Below, in pieces: positions 9,569 through 18,684 of a stretch of DNA of 64,000 nt (position 1 is the first letter of the stretch; every line of letters begins with the position of its first letter). Under the pieces are notes generated by a model. It had not been told where the DNA came from and did not search any database. It worked only from the letters and a program-made list of their open reading frames with translations. The stretch is from the NCBI RefSeq assembly GCF_022095615.2, contig NZ_CP155559.1:2787501-2851500 (forward strand), written 5' to 3'. Origin of the DNA: Bacillus thuringiensis (lineage in GTDB: Bacteria; Bacillota; Bacilli; Bacillales; Bacillaceae_G). Position numbers and translations under genes: made by a program.

Positions 9569-9916
9569 ATGATAAAAGGTTTCGGGGGAATATTTTGGAG
9601 GACTAACAATCTTGATGTTATAAAAAAATGGTACAGTGAAGTGTTGAAAATTGAAATAGAAAATTGGAATGGGACTGTGATTAAACCCCAATTAGGAAAT
9701 GAGACTATTTTTTCTTTCTTTACCGAAAATGATAATTATTTTCCAATAGAACAGCAAGTGATGTTAAATTTTGAAGTACATAATTTAAATGAGACTATTC
9801 AGCATCTTGAACATATTGGTGTACCTCTTGAAAAGAAAGAAGAAATTAGTGAGTTCGGAAAGTTTATTTGGATTAAAGATCCTGAAGGTCGATTGATCGA
9901 GCTTTGGGAGAAATAA
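9569..9916 (+). CDS. VOC (glyoxalase/bleomycin-resistance) family protein
   Basis: A 115-residue single-domain protein of the vicinal oxygen chelate superfamily. The pattern fits: GGIFWRTNNLDVIKKWYSEVL at the first beta-alpha unit, then IWIKDPEGRLIELWEK at the end, where the glutamate of IELW is a usual metal ligand. The start ATG 9569 has AGGAG at 9555-9559; a start 12 codons earlier has none. It is a single gene with its own terminator shared with the convergent rtcB. The substrate is unknown; such proteins range from dioxygenases to drug-binding proteins. Confidence 0.82.
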   Translation: MIKGFGGIFWRTNNLDVIKKWYSEVLKIEIENWNGTVIKPQLGNETIFSFFTENDNYFPIEQQVMLNFEVHNLNETIQHLEHIGVPLEKKEEISEFGKFIWIKDPEGRLIELWEK

Positions 9917-9973
9917 TGGGTTGTAATCATTTGCTATTAAGGTAACGGTTGCTTTCATTCAACAAAATAAATA

Positions 9974-10014
9974 AAAAAGTCGATTTCTTTACTCCACTGA
10001 AAATCGACTTTTTT
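9974..10014. terminator. Bidirectional terminator between VOC gene and rtcB
   Basis: AAAAAGTCGATTT and AAATCGACTTTTTT form a 13-base-pair stem with A and T runs on both sides, between convergent genes. Confidence 0.85.
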
Positions 10015-10113
10015 CTATCCCATCCGCCATAAAATGAAACTACTTCCCTAGATTAGATTGCTTCCAAACAAAAGATACGAAAAATAATTTTTCTGGCTGC
10101 TTATTTCTCCCTT

Positions 10114-11301
10114 CTAATTCGCTTTAAAATTATATAATGGCTTAATAATGTGCTTTATATCTATTGTTTCTTTTGTATTTTCGATAATTTCATCCATTGG
10201 CTTGTATGCCATTGGTGCCTCATCAATTGTGCTCTCTACTACCGATGTAGTCCAAACCTCTTTCATCGTATTTTGGAAGTCCTCTAGACTCAATAATTCT
10301 TTAGCCTTCTTACGACTCATGATACGCCCTGCCCCATGCGGACCAGAAAAGTTCCAGTCTGGATTACCTTTACCAAATGCAATAATTGAACCATCTCGCA
10401 TGTTAATTGGAATAATTACTCGTTCATCTTTCTGAGCTGAAATAGCCCCTTTTCGTAGAATCATATTTTCCATGTCAATATAGTTATGTATTGTAGTAAA
10501 TTGATCAGTTACTTTCCAATCCATTTTCGTAACAATTTCATCAATCATTGCTTTACGATTGAACTCAGCATACTTTTGGGCTATATTCATGTCATTCATA
10601 TAATCTTTGAATCCTTTTCCTTCTAAATAAGCTAATTCTTTACGAATCTGTGGCTTCTTAATTCCACGTAAAGTTTCTTGTATTTCTTTTTCTCTCCCCT
10701 CTTTAGTTAATCTCTTAATAATCTCATCTTTCATTGATGTAACATGAATGAGTTGTTCATACGCGAAGTTCTGGTAATACTCTGCTATTTGTTTACCTAA
10801 ATTACGAGAACCACTATGAATGACAATATATACATTTCCTTTATCATCTTCATTTAATTCAATGAAATGATTTCCTCCTCCAAGAGTACCTATACTTTTT
10901 TGGGCTCGTTGTAATGTATATGGGGCCTTCACACCATCAAAATCAATCATTTTTGAGAATCGATGTTCTTTATCTCGGATACGAAAACCACTTGGAACAA
11001 ATTTACGAATCGTTTCGTCTAAGTAATCGAAATTAATTTCTTCTTTTTTCTTATCAATCACAACAACTTCCATACCACAACCAATGTCTACCCCTACAAG
11101 ATTAGGAACAATTTTATCTTGTATTGTCATTGTTGTCCCAATCGTACAACCTGCTCCTGCATGTGTATCTGGCATAATACGAATTTGACTATCCTTTACG
11201 AATTCTTGGTTACAAAGATCAATAATCTGCCCAGTTGCAGTCTCATCAACGTTATTCGTAAATACTTTTGCTTCATTGTATTTCCCTTGTAATTTCAACA
11301 T
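10114..11301 (-). CDS. rtcB: RtcB family RNA ligase
   Basis: A 395-residue GTP-dependent RNA ligase of the RtcB family, which joins 2',3'-cyclic-phosphate or 3'-phosphate ends to 5'-OH ends. Metal-binding and guanylylation motifs are present: MPDTHAGAGCTIG near 43-55, VGVDIGCGMEVV near 70-80, GGGNHFIEL near 140, HSGSRNLG near 160, and PHGAGRIMSRKKA near 325, whose histidine is the guanylate acceptor. The family is commonly linked to RNA repair. The length is typical of the shorter bacterial subgroup. ATG 11301 follows AAGGAAGGGGAC. A 20-codon minus-strand ORF lies upstream. Confidence 0.92.
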   Translation of the reverse strand: MLKLQGKYNEAKVFTNNVDETATGQIIDLCNQEFVKDSQIRIMPDTHAGAGCTIGTTMTIQDKIVPNLVGVDIGCGMEVVVIDKKKEEINFDYLDETIRKFVPSGFRIRDKEHRFSKMIDFDGVKAPYTLQRAQKSIGTLGGGNHFIELNEDDKGNVYIVIHSGSRNLGKQIAEYYQNFAYEQLIHVTSMKDEIIKRLTKEGREKEIQETLRGIKKPQIRKELAYLEGKGFKDYMNDMNIAQKYAEFNRKAMIDEIVTKMDWKVTDQFTTIHNYIDMENMILRKGAISAQKDERVIIPINMRDGSIIAFGKGNPDWNFSGPHGAGRIMSRKKAKELLSLEDFQNTMKEVWTTSVVESTIDEAPMAYKPMDEIIENTKETIDIKHIIKPLYNFKAN

Positions 11302-11421
11302 CTTTCATGTCCCCTTCCTTTTGAAAAAATTATTTTATTACGTTGTATGTGTTTATAATTACTATCATCCACTTCCTGCTTTCCATTATATATGCACTAT
11401 ATCCTTCACTATAATAAAAAA

Positions 11422-11484
11422 TTAAAATGATTCATTTTGTTTACATAACATAATTACTGTCTCTTTATATTTATACCTACACAT
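11422..11484 (-). CDS. Possible 20-residue small ORF upstream of rtcB
   Basis: On the minus strand a striking GAGGAGGGGGGG ribosome binding site lies seven bases before ATG 11484, which opens a 20-codon frame (MCRYKYKETVIMLCKQNESF) ending at 11422. Nothing in the peptide is recognisable. The perfect site and spacing argue that something is translated here, possibly a leader peptide, but the remaining distance of 120 bases to rtcB makes coupling uncertain. There is no conservation evidence available to me. Confidence 0.35.
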   Translation of the reverse strand: MCRYKYKETVIMLCKQNESF

Positions 11485-11532
11485 AAGCATTCCCCCCCTC
11501 CTCAATATCGGTCATATAATAATTAAACAAAA

Positions 11533-11565
11533 ACTCCCCTTAAATCGAAAATGATTAAGGAGAGT
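11533..11565 (-). terminator. Terminator after the desaturase gene
   Basis: ACTCCCCTTAA pairs with TTAAGGAGAGT with one mismatch. On the minus strand the hairpin is followed by a T-rich stretch (GTTTTTGTTT). It is duplicated at 8633-8664. Confidence 0.8.
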
Positions 11566-11583
11566 TTTTTATATACGATGAAA

Positions 11584-12615
11584 TTATAGTTCAGATTTCA
11601 CTCGAACAGAAACATTGTTTTTAATTATTTTTTTGAATTCTTTAAAGCTAACAAAATTGTTACTTTTCTCATCCCAAAGACGGAAACGAAGTGATTGTAA
11701 GCTTGTAGCAAGTGTAATCGTTGGTACATTTTTTAACGGAAGCGTATTATTGTGTGCTTCTTCTAGCTTATAATTAGGTACTCTTGGGCTTAAATGGTGA
11801 ACATGATGGAATCCAATATTACCAGTTAGGAATTGCAAGATTTTTGGAAGTTTATAAAATGAACTTCCTTCCACTGCCGCTTTCACATATTCCCAATCTT
11901 TATCCTCTTCAAAATAAGAATCCTCGAATGTGTGCTGTACGTAAAACAGCCAAATTCCTACTGAACCTGCTATTAAGAATATCGTACCATGCACTAACAG
12001 AAACGATTGCCACCCAATTGCCCAGCAAAGTATAGCTATTAAAGCAACGATTATAATATTCGTCAAATAAGTATTCATACGTTCTTTCTGTCTAGCACCT
12101 TTTCGGTTAAATCTATTTTTAAGCAAGAAAACATAAATTGGACCTAATCCAAACATAACAAATGGATTGCGATATAAACGATATGCTAAACGAAGTCTAA
12201 ATGGCGCAGCTACATATTCATCCACTGTAAGCGTCCAAATATCTCCTGTACCTCGTTTATCCAAATTACCACTTGTAGCGTGATGAATAGAATGCTCATG
12301 TCCCCATTGATCAAACGGGAATAATGTTAACACACCCATACATGTCCCTACTATTCTATTTGCAGGTCGACTTTTAAAGAATGAATAATGGGTACAATCA
12401 TGAAAAATAATGAAAATCCGTGTCATAAAACCAGCGGCTAACAGAGATGGAACTAATGATAACCAATAAGAAACGGACAAACTTTTATAAGCAAGGTACC
12501 ATAAAATAATAAAAGGTACGATTGTGTTAATAAGTTGCCACACACTTTTTTTAATCGTTGATTTTTCATAAGGAGCAACTTGTTTTTTTAAATTTTTAGT
12601 ATTTTCTAATGTCAT
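11584..12615 (-). CDS. des: Acyl-lipid fatty-acid desaturase (DesA-type)
   Basis: A 343-residue membrane desaturase that introduces a double bond into phospholipid acyl chains. The three histidine boxes of the di-iron site are HDCTH (about residue 92), HSIHH (about 128) and HHVHH (about 274). Membrane segments lie near 28-65 and 185-222. B. cereus is known to have two such enzymes; this one sits beside an InhA-type protease and an alkaline phosphatase, as in B. cereus genomes I recall. ATG 12615 has GGAAAGGAATT upstream. A degenerate copy of its last 40 codons lies at 8683. Cold regulation is common for the family but no specific site was identified. Confidence 0.93.
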   Translation of the reverse strand: MTLENTKNLKKQVAPYEKSTIKKSVWQLINTIVPFIILWYLAYKSLSVSYWLSLVPSLLAAGFMTRIFIIFHDCTHYSFFKSRPANRIVGTCMGVLTLFPFDQWGHEHSIHHATSGNLDKRGTGDIWTLTVDEYVAAPFRLRLAYRLYRNPFVMFGLGPIYVFLLKNRFNRKGARQKERMNTYLTNIIIVALIAILCWAIGWQSFLLVHGTIFLIAGSVGIWLFYVQHTFEDSYFEEDKDWEYVKAAVEGSSFYKLPKILQFLTGNIGFHHVHHLSPRVPNYKLEEAHNNTLPLKNVPTITLATSLQSLRFRLWDEKSNNFVSFKEFKKIIKNNVSVRVKSEL

Positions 12616-12865
12616 TGGTCTAATTCCTTTCCTTTATGTTGCTAATTCACATTATAGCATACTATTAGTATCAGGTGTTAAAAGTAGATGTAATAAATAT
12701 TATATAATATAAAAATCTCTTTTTTCTTACTCATTAGTTACAAATTACTTACGTCCAAAATAGCCTATATAATCGGACAAATGGAACATTTCATTTATAA
12801 AAGAAACTTCTATTTTTCCCAATAAATACATAAAAAACAGAGAGCTTTTTCACAAGAAAAAAAAA

Positions 12866-12905
12866 GAGCTGCCACAAGTCAAGTTTCACCGACTTATGAC
12901 AGCTC
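12866..12905 (-). terminator. Terminator of the InhA-type protease gene
   Basis: On the minus strand a G+C-rich hairpin (outer arms GAGCTG and CAGCTC, inner arms AAGTC and GACTT) is followed by eight or more T. The stretch 12616-12865 upstream of the desaturase is A+T-rich and shows nothing else. Confidence 0.88.
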
Positions 12906-12919
12906 CTTTTCATTTTATT

Positions 12920-15304
12920 TTAGCGATGGATCCAAACTGCACCTGCAGACTTGTCTTCTGCTTGACCTACTACTTCAAACTTTAATCCTAGTTTCGGTAA
13001 CTTACGTCCTGCATCTGGAATCATGCTATTGATGTACTGCTTAGAATCATCAAATTTCGCAACACCTGGTAATCCTTTATAGTCAAAGATACCGCGAGTT
13101 GGCGAATCTACTCTCCATGCTGGCGTTTGATCGAATGAGAATGCAGCATCAGCAATTTGATAACGCGTACTGCTCTTCACAGTCGGTTGTCCGTTTAATG
13201 TCCCTACGATTGCCTCTGGATGAGAATCTACTACTCCTAAGAATCCTTCACCTGGATGAACCCCTACCCAGTTATCTGTAAAGCTTTGATCCGCATACCA
13301 TACAACCATTCCTGTATTAAATACTGGACCACGCGCATGTTGTAACGCCGTGTCAGAACCAGCGTAATTTCTCCACTCTACATAGTAGTTATGTTTCTTC
13401 TGTTCAAATCCGTTAGACACCGTAAACCCTTTTAATGTCATTGCTGGTTGGCCTTCTGCATCATCTGAGAAAACAACTTTGCCATTTACAGTTAATGCAG
13501 CATTATCTAATGCAAATCCTTTATAAGCTACTGCAATATCTGTTACATACTCAAATTGCAGTTTTACTTTTTTCCCTTTGAATTGGCTTAAATCGTATGA
13601 TTTATCAACCCACTTACCATCCGTTGTATCCACGCCGCCTTTTACATCTTTTTCGCCCATTCTATCAATGCGTGTCTTCGTTCCATCTTCTGCAATCGCA
13701 TATACGTCAAGGAAATCATACTTCGCTTCCAGTTCGTAGAATGCTTTATAATCGAACTTAGCATCCGTTGCATTTGTTAAGTCAAATACTGGTGTCTCAA
13801 GTGTTGTATGAATGTCATTTCCTTTTGTGCTGTAGTAAAACTTCTTACCAAATGCCGATTCGATATTTTTAATATCTTTGTCTGGCAAGTTAACACGAAC
13901 GATTCCTGGTCGTTTTGATTTTGTAACACTTTGATCTAAATATGTTGCAGTACCGATTCCTGTGCGAAGTTTATCATAATCCACCTCAACGATATTCGCC
14001 CAGTTCCCCTTCATATTCTTTTGGAAAAACTCTTTATTTTGTGGTGAGAAACTTGTTGGCTCTGTGCCTGCAATTTTTCCAGCCCAGCTACCGCCGCTCA
14101 TAATAGACCATGATTCAACAGGTTCACCTTGTCCAGAGTACTTTGTATCATATTCATCTGGTAATCCTAAATCATGACCGTACTCATGCGCAAACACACC
14201 AACTGCTCCATCTTCAGGCTCAATTGTATAATCATATGCAGCCATCTTTCCGCCCCAGTTTGATACAGAAGATTTCGTACCATCAATCGCATATGGCTTT
14301 GATCCTAGTTTTGAACGATGAGACCAAATCGCATCATCTTTCAATTTACCGCCACCAGCTTCTTGACCTACGCCAGCATGTACAACCATTAAGTGGTCAA
14401 TAATTCCATCTGGCTCGTTTTTATTTCCATCACCATTTTGATCGTATTGATCGAATTGGTCATAATCTGCTAAATTTATCCCTTTTGCTACCGCTGCTTT
14501 TAATGCTTCTTTTACAAGATCACGTGGCCCTAAAGGACCTTTGTTATCATGACCAGTTCCCGCATCCGCACCATAATCTGACGCTTTTCCTGGAACAGTA
14601 AGCCATTCTGTTACAGTTCCATCAACTGTGTAGCTACCACCAGATTGTTCTTCATAATACTGTTTAAATGTATTAATCTTCGATCCATCAAATAACGTAA
14701 ATGGCTCATCGCCAAATAACATTTTTTGATAATGTTCACGATTAAAGTCCTTAGAATACATGTAACCCGGTTCTTGATCAATATTATTATGCTTAAAATC
14801 GCTAAATTCTACGAGTAAAACAAGTACTTTATCTTTTCGAACAGCTCCATTGTACTCAGCTTGCTTCGCTGGTGTAGTCGGTACTTTTCCATTTAATTTT
14901 CCAGGGTTCAATCCTGCACCTTGTCCAGCTACCGGTCCTACTTCGGGTTGCTGCGCCTGTTCATTTTCCTTCATTTTTGCATCTTTTACTTTTTTCAAAA
15001 AATCTGAAGCTTCTTGCGTAAGATTATCCCCTGTCATGATTTCTTTTCCAGGGTTTTCCCCTTTCTTTTTCTCAACATATTTTTCGACAGCCTTTGATGT
15101 CTCGGCTTGTGATGCAGATTGATCAATTACTCCCCGTTGTTTCAGCGCTTCTGCCAAACGCTCCTCAGGTATTAAATGCTCATCTATTGGTAGAGATGGT
15201 GGCGTATCAGCATACGCTGCATGACTTCCAAAAGCAAACGTACTACTTAGCACTGCCGCTGTTGCTAAAACTGATAATGGTTTTAACTTCTTATTCTTTT
15301 TCAA
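12920..15304 (-). CDS. inhA: Secreted immune inhibitor A-type metalloprotease (M6)
   Basis: A 794-residue secreted zinc protease of peptidase family M6, the family that degrades insect antibacterial peptides and host proteins. The signal peptide occupies residues 1 to about 32 ([20 protein letters not shown], cut near YA-DT), followed by a propeptide to about 150. The zinc motif HEYGH is at 373-377 with GLPDEYD just behind. Acidic repeats such as [10 protein letters not shown] near 286 look calcium-binding, and a C-terminal beta-rich region follows. TTG 15304 is the start, with GGGGAGGA eight bases upstream, giving the length usual for InhA. B. cereus has three InhA proteins; the desaturase and phosphatase neighbours suggest the InhA3 locus. 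I recall InhA3 being linked to the NprR regulator, but no NprR site was verified. Confidence 0.93.
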   Translation of the reverse strand: MKKNKKLKPLSVLATAAVLSSTFAFGSHAAYADTPPSLPIDEHLIPEERLAEALKQRGVIDQSASQAETSKAVEKYVEKKKGENPGKEIMTGDNLTQEASDFLKKVKDAKMKENEQAQQPEVGPVAGQGAGLNPGKLNGKVPTTPAKQAEYNGAVRKDKVLVLLVEFSDFKHNNIDQEPGYMYSKDFNREHYQKMLFGDEPFTLFDGSKINTFKQYYEEQSGGSYTVDGTVTEWLTVPGKASDYGADAGTGHDNKGPLGPRDLVKEALKAAVAKGINLADYDQFDQYDQNGDGNKNEPDGIIDHLMVVHAGVGQEAGGGKLKDDAIWSHRSKLGSKPYAIDGTKSSVSNWGGKMAAYDYTIEPEDGAVGVFAHEYGHDLGLPDEYDTKYSGQGEPVESWSIMSGGSWAGKIAGTEPTSFSPQNKEFFQKNMKGNWANIVEVDYDKLRTGIGTATYLDQSVTKSKRPGIVRVNLPDKDIKNIESAFGKKFYYSTKGNDIHTTLETPVFDLTNATDAKFDYKAFYELEAKYDFLDVYAIAEDGTKTRIDRMGEKDVKGGVDTTDGKWVDKSYDLSQFKGKKVKLQFEYVTDIAVAYKGFALDNAALTVNGKVVFSDDAEGQPAMTLKGFTVSNGFEQKKHNYYVEWRNYAGSDTALQHARGPVFNTGMVVWYADQSFTDNWVGVHPGEGFLGVVDSHPEAIVGTLNGQPTVKSSTRYQIADAAFSFDQTPAWRVDSPTRGIFDYKGLPGVAKFDDSKQYINSMIPDAGRKLPKLGLKFEVVGQAEDKSAGAVWIHR

Positions 15305-15358
15305 TGCTCTTCCTCCCCAGTGGTTGCAAATTATCGTTTTTTTTGCCGATAGGAACAT

Positions 15359-15382
15359 AATATTCGTTATAATACGAATATT
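15359..15382. promoter_or_regulatory. Inverted repeat in the inhA promoter region
   Basis: Perfect nine-base arms AATATTCGT and ACGAATATT flank a six-base TATAAT core, 55-78 bases upstream of the start codon. On the minus strand the core can serve as a -10 element (TATTAT), so a protein bound here would meet the promoter. It may be an operator. It does not match the PlcR box. Confidence 0.5.
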
Positions 15383-15520
15383 CAATCTTTTTAAAGGTCT
15401 AAAATGTTGAGAAATATTTTTTGAAGGGTGAAAAACATAAAATAGGTACATTTACAGAAAGTCCATTCTAGAAATTATGATTCTCTTTCCTTTTTTTCGA
15501 GTGAAATCTCACCTACACAA

Positions 15521-15560
15521 AAAAGCCAATCCCTAAGTATTAGCTAAGGAATTGGCTTTT
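15521..15560 (-). terminator. Terminator of alkaline phosphatase gene
   Basis: AAAAGCCAAT and ATTGGCTTTT form the stem, extended by imperfect inner pairing (CCCTAAG/GCTAAGG). It overlaps the region between the two secreted-enzyme genes. Confidence 0.85.
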
Positions 15561-15561
15561 T

Positions 15562-17223
15562 CTAACGAGAATACTTTATGAATAAACGGCTTGCTTCTTC
15601 TGGTACATAGAACTTACCATCGCTTTCTACAACAACACTTCCTAATTCATAATCTTTATTCTTAATACGAATTATATTTTTGTTAACAAATAATTGAGCT
15701 TTTATATTATTACGTTTTACTATGAGCACCGGGTTTGCTGTATCAGTATTATCTATAGTGACTGTTGCACCGTTTTGTTTAAAAGCTGATTCACTCTCTA
15801 CAAATAATTTGTTTGTTACTTCTTCAAGGTTAAAGCCCATTGCTTTCGCCATCGTTTTCGCAACGTCCGTGTTTTGGATTAAACCGGATGGCTTTTGAGG
15901 TCCGTATGAATATAAGAATACATCCTCACCTGTATGCCCGCCTGTTGTGAAGCCTATGTTCGCACGATTGGCCAATAATGTAGTAAGTATTGGACCAATA
16001 TCCGATTTCTTTTGTACAACTTTTAATTTTTCCTTTTCAACTTCAGTTAAGTTATTTAAACCGTAAAGAGCAGCAACTTCTACTATATTCGATAAATCAT
16101 TATTTATTTTTTCAGTTACCCCTTCAAGTGTCATTTTCGCTTTTTTTAATGGCTCTATGTAAGCATTTACTGGTGTTATATTATACCCCTTTGTCGTATT
16201 CATATTTCCAATAGAAATCCCACTATTACCATGGTCAGTTAAGGCGATGAGCAGTGTGTTCCCATCATTTTTTGCAAATTGTAATGCTTTTGCTACCGCT
16301 TCATCAAATGCCAATACATCGCTAATCATCCCAATTGGATCATTCACATGAGCTGCCCAGTCTGGCTTACTTCCCTCTACAAATAAAAAGAAGCCATCTT
16401 TATCTTTTGATAACGTTTGAATTGCTTTTTCCGTCATTTGCGAAAGTGTTGGTTGCTCCGGATTTGTTGCTTCACGATCCATATCAAACGCTAAAGCATT
16501 ATGTGAAAAAGAGCCCCAAATTTTATTAGATTTAGAGTTCAATAATGCACCTTTCGTTTCAACAAAGTCGTATCCTTTATCTTGAATCACCTTTACTAAA
16601 TCTTCACCATCTTTTCTTTTTATAGGCAGGAGTGCCGCTTTTCCCCCGCCTAGTACGACATCTATATTTTGATACACTTGCTGCTCCGCAATTACGTCAA
16701 AATATTTGCGGTTGACATGATGAGCAGAGAACCCGGCCGGAGTAGCATGCTGAATTTCAGCTGTAGCAATAATTCCAGTTGCACGACCAGTACGTTTGGC
16801 ACCTTCTAAAACATTGGCAACTGGCCGTAACTTGTCCTCTTCTTTTATTGGTTTTACGCCGGGTGAACTTACAATAGAAGGTAATACGCCTACATATCCT
16901 GAATTCGATTTATTCCCCGTCGCTAAAGCTGTAGCTGCTGGTGCTGAATCTGTTATAGCTGATTCAGCCGAATATGTACGAACTCCTCCTGTTACCATTT
17001 CATCTAATGCAAGTGGTTTCCCTTTATACAAGCGTGATAATGTCGTTGCTGAAGAACTCGTTCCGTCCATAACCATTATGATTATATTTTTCGGTTGACG
17101 TTCTACTTTTTTCACTTTCGCTTCCACCGAATAATAATTCATCATGCTTTCCGTACATAACATACTTAGTGTGATTGTTCCTACTAACAGTAACTTCTTC
17201 ATCAGTAAACCCAATTTCGACAT
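15562..17223 (-). CDS. Secreted alkaline phosphatase (PhoA family)
   Basis: A 553-residue exported phosphomonoesterase. Residues 8 to about 35 form a signal peptide (KKLLLVGTITLSMLC, with a cysteine that could allow lipidation). The metal and nucleophile motifs are IIIMVMDGTSSS near 50, the phosphorylated serine in ITDSAPAATALATG near 90, and LTDHGNSGIS and TTGGHTGEDV further on. It releases phosphate from organic esters outside the cell. ATG 17223 follows GGAGGAACAACA. It lies directly upstream of the InhA-type gene in the same direction, but each has its own terminator. A Pho box was not confidently seen. It is somewhat longer than E. coli PhoA at the C-terminal end. Confidence 0.9.
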   Translation of the reverse strand: MSKLGLLMKKLLLVGTITLSMLCTESMMNYYSVEAKVKKVERQPKNIIIMVMDGTSSSATTLSRLYKGKPLALDEMVTGGVRTYSAESAITDSAPAATALATGNKSNSGYVGVLPSIVSSPGVKPIKEEDKLRPVANVLEGAKRTGRATGIIATAEIQHATPAGFSAHHVNRKYFDVIAEQQVYQNIDVVLGGGKAALLPIKRKDGEDLVKVIQDKGYDFVETKGALLNSKSNKIWGSFSHNALAFDMDREATNPEQPTLSQMTEKAIQTLSKDKDGFFLFVEGSKPDWAAHVNDPIGMISDVLAFDEAVAKALQFAKNDGNTLLIALTDHGNSGISIGNMNTTKGYNITPVNAYIEPLKKAKMTLEGVTEKINNDLSNIVEVAALYGLNNLTEVEKEKLKVVQKKSDIGPILTTLLANRANIGFTTGGHTGEDVFLYSYGPQKPSGLIQNTDVAKTMAKAMGFNLEEVTNKLFVESESAFKQNGATVTIDNTDTANPVLIVKRNNIKAQLFVNKNIIRIKNKDYELGSVVVESDGKFYVPEEASRLFIKYSR

Positions 17224-17452
17224 TGTTGTTCCTCCGTATGTTTTACATTCATTTATATATGTTTTATTAGTCCCCAATTTTCATGAAGCTAACAATCATT
17301 ATCTTCATTTTCTTTTATTAGTAAAGTAACCGTACATATCATAGCTTTTCATTTTCAAATAACTAGAGGCCACATCTATTTTATTAATACGTCTTGTCAT
17401 TCTCTTCACTAAAATTTATTTATCAATAAAAGTTCGATTGAAATAAATAATA

Positions 17453-17473
17453 ATTTATTGTTAAACGATAAAT
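17453..17473. promoter_or_regulatory. Operator-like dyad at the DUF2975/XRE promoter
   Basis: The 21 bases centred on 17463 are palindromic apart from two arm mismatches. They overlap the TTGTTA -35 (17458-17463) that pairs with TAAATT (17481-17486) at 17-base spacing. It is a likely site for the XRE repressor encoded downstream. The rest of the gap from 17224 is A+T-rich with nothing else seen. Confidence 0.5.
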
Positions 17474-17517
17474 TTCATGTTAAATTAAAAAGATAATTTA
17501 AAAATGAGGTGCTTTAT

Positions 17518-18000
17518 ATGAAACAAGGATCAACACTCTTTTTAAAGACAGCTATTATCCTTATCGGTATGCCTGTTTTTGCTTTGTGTATATTTTTAAT
17601 TCCTAATATCGGGAATTACGCAGCAGAATTGTACCCGGATATTGCATATATAAAATATCTTGTTTTAATCAATCTTTATGCAACCGTGATACCTTTTTAT
17701 TTTGCTCTATATCAAGCCTTTAAACTTGTAAGCTACATTGACAAGGGGAACGCCTTCTCGAAATTATCTGTTAGAGCTTTAAAAAAGATAAAACAATGTG
17801 CTATTACAATTTGTGTATTATATGTAGTAGGTATGCCACTTTTCTATCTTGTAGCAGAGAGAGATGATGCACCAGGTATTATAATAATTGGCATGATCCT
17901 TATCTTTGCTTCAATGGTTATCGCAGTCTTTGCTGCCGTTCTCCAAAGACTTTTAAAAGATGCGATAGATATAAAATCAGAAAACGATTTAACGGTCTGA
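17518..18000 (+). CDS. DUF2975 membrane protein
   Basis: A 160-residue integral membrane protein with four hydrophobic segments (about residues 8-28, 45-65, 95-115 and 125-145). It belongs to the DUF2975 family, which is regularly found upstream of a short XRE regulator, as here. The function is unknown. A GAGGTG site stands nine bases before ATG 17518; an in-frame start three codons earlier lacks one. The next gene starts ten bases after its stop, so the two are an operon. The promoter region carries a 21-base near-palindrome at 17453-17473. Confidence 0.85.
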   Translation: MKQGSTLFLKTAIILIGMPVFALCIFLIPNIGNYAAELYPDIAYIKYLVLINLYATVIPFYFALYQAFKLVSYIDKGNAFSKLSVRALKKIKQCAITICVLYVVGMPLFYLVAERDDAPGIIIIGMILIFASMVIAVFAAVLQRLLKDAIDIKSENDLTV

Positions 18001-18010
18001 GGTGAATAAC

Positions 18011-18226
18011 ATGGCAATAATAATTAATATTGATGTAATGTTAGCGAAACGAAAAATGAGTGTAACTGAACTTTCAGAGAAGGTTGGAATTACAATGGCT
18101 AACCTTTCTATATTAAAAAATGGAAAAGCAAAAGCAATTAGAATTACAACTTTAGATGCTATTTGTAAAGCGTTAGAATGCCAACCAGGGGATATTTTAG
18201 AATATCAACCAGAAGATACCGAATAA
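18011..18226 (+). CDS. Short XRE-family helix-turn-helix regulator (YozG-like)
   Basis: A 71-residue protein that is essentially one helix-turn-helix domain: LAKRKMSVTELSEKVGITMA then LSILKNGKAKAIRITTLDAI, ending CQPGDILEYQPED. This is the YozG/YozG-like class that typically partners DUF2975 membrane proteins. Such small regulators often repress their own operon, and a dyad over the promoter at 17453-17473 fits that. ATG 18011 follows GAGGTG, which overlaps the stop of the preceding gene. The bidirectional terminator begins at its stop codon. Confidence 0.9.
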   Translation: MAIIINIDVMLAKRKMSVTELSEKVGITMANLSILKNGKAKAIRITTLDAICKALECQPGDILEYQPEDTE

Positions 18227-18258
18227 AAAGAGTCCTTCATACGAGAAGGACTCTTTTT
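18225..18258. terminator. Bidirectional terminator after XRE gene
   Basis: AAAAAGAGTCCTTC and GAAGGACTCTTTTT form a 14-base-pair stem. It includes the XRE stop codon and faces the convergent membrane-protein gene at 18267. Confidence 0.9.
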
Positions 18259-18266
18259 ATTCGGTG

Positions 18267-18578
18267 TTACGGTGCAAAACTCACTCGACCAGTCAAAACT
18301 AAAATAATCGCGATAATCCAAAATATAAAAAATGATGAGGACAATATTAATGAAAGAATAGCAATCCCCTTCTTCTCTGTTTTTTTCGTCATCGTAATGA
18401 CAGAAAGTATGATTCCTGCAACTGTGAGGGCGACTGTAATATAATCTCCCACTATATTACCTGCATTGGCTATCCTTGTCGGTGTTATAAAAACGAAAAG
18501 AAAACATAAAATGCCGATGAGTAAAGATATATAACTGATTATACTGTATTTCTTTTTAGGAACTATTTCAGTTTTCAT
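18267..18578 (-). CDS. Small hypothetical membrane protein
   Basis: A 103-residue protein with three clear hydrophobic segments (about residues 11-32, 43-63 and 73-97) separated by a lysine-rich loop TKKTEKKG. I do not recognise the family with certainty; it resembles the small DUF4190/DUF4064-like membrane proteins common in Bacillus. A GAGGGGGA ribosome binding site precedes ATG 18578. It is a single gene with terminators on either side, and no function can be assigned. Confidence 0.72.
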   Translation of the reverse strand: MKTEIVPKKKYSIISYISLLIGILCFLFVFITPTRIANAGNIVGDYITVALTVAGIILSVITMTKKTEKKGIAILSLILSSSFFIFWIIAIILVLTGRVSFAP

Positions 18579-18646
18579 ACTATCCCCCTCTTCTCTATAG
18601 CTATGAGTTCATATTAGCACAAATAACCATAATTTGGTTAACATAA

Positions 18647-18684
18647 AAAACAGATACAGTGAGAACTTCCACTGTATCTGTTTT
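18647..18684 (-). terminator. Terminator after the chimeric ORF
   Basis: AAAACAGATACAGTG and CACTGTATCTGTTTT form a perfect 15-base-pair stem with T runs; it directly follows the gene ending at 18685. Confidence 0.9.

Noticed and set aside
14110..14403. Histidine- and glutamine-rich frame opposite the InhA-type gene
   Set aside because: It is the complement of a strongly supported protease gene with the HEYGH motif; codon-use shadow only.
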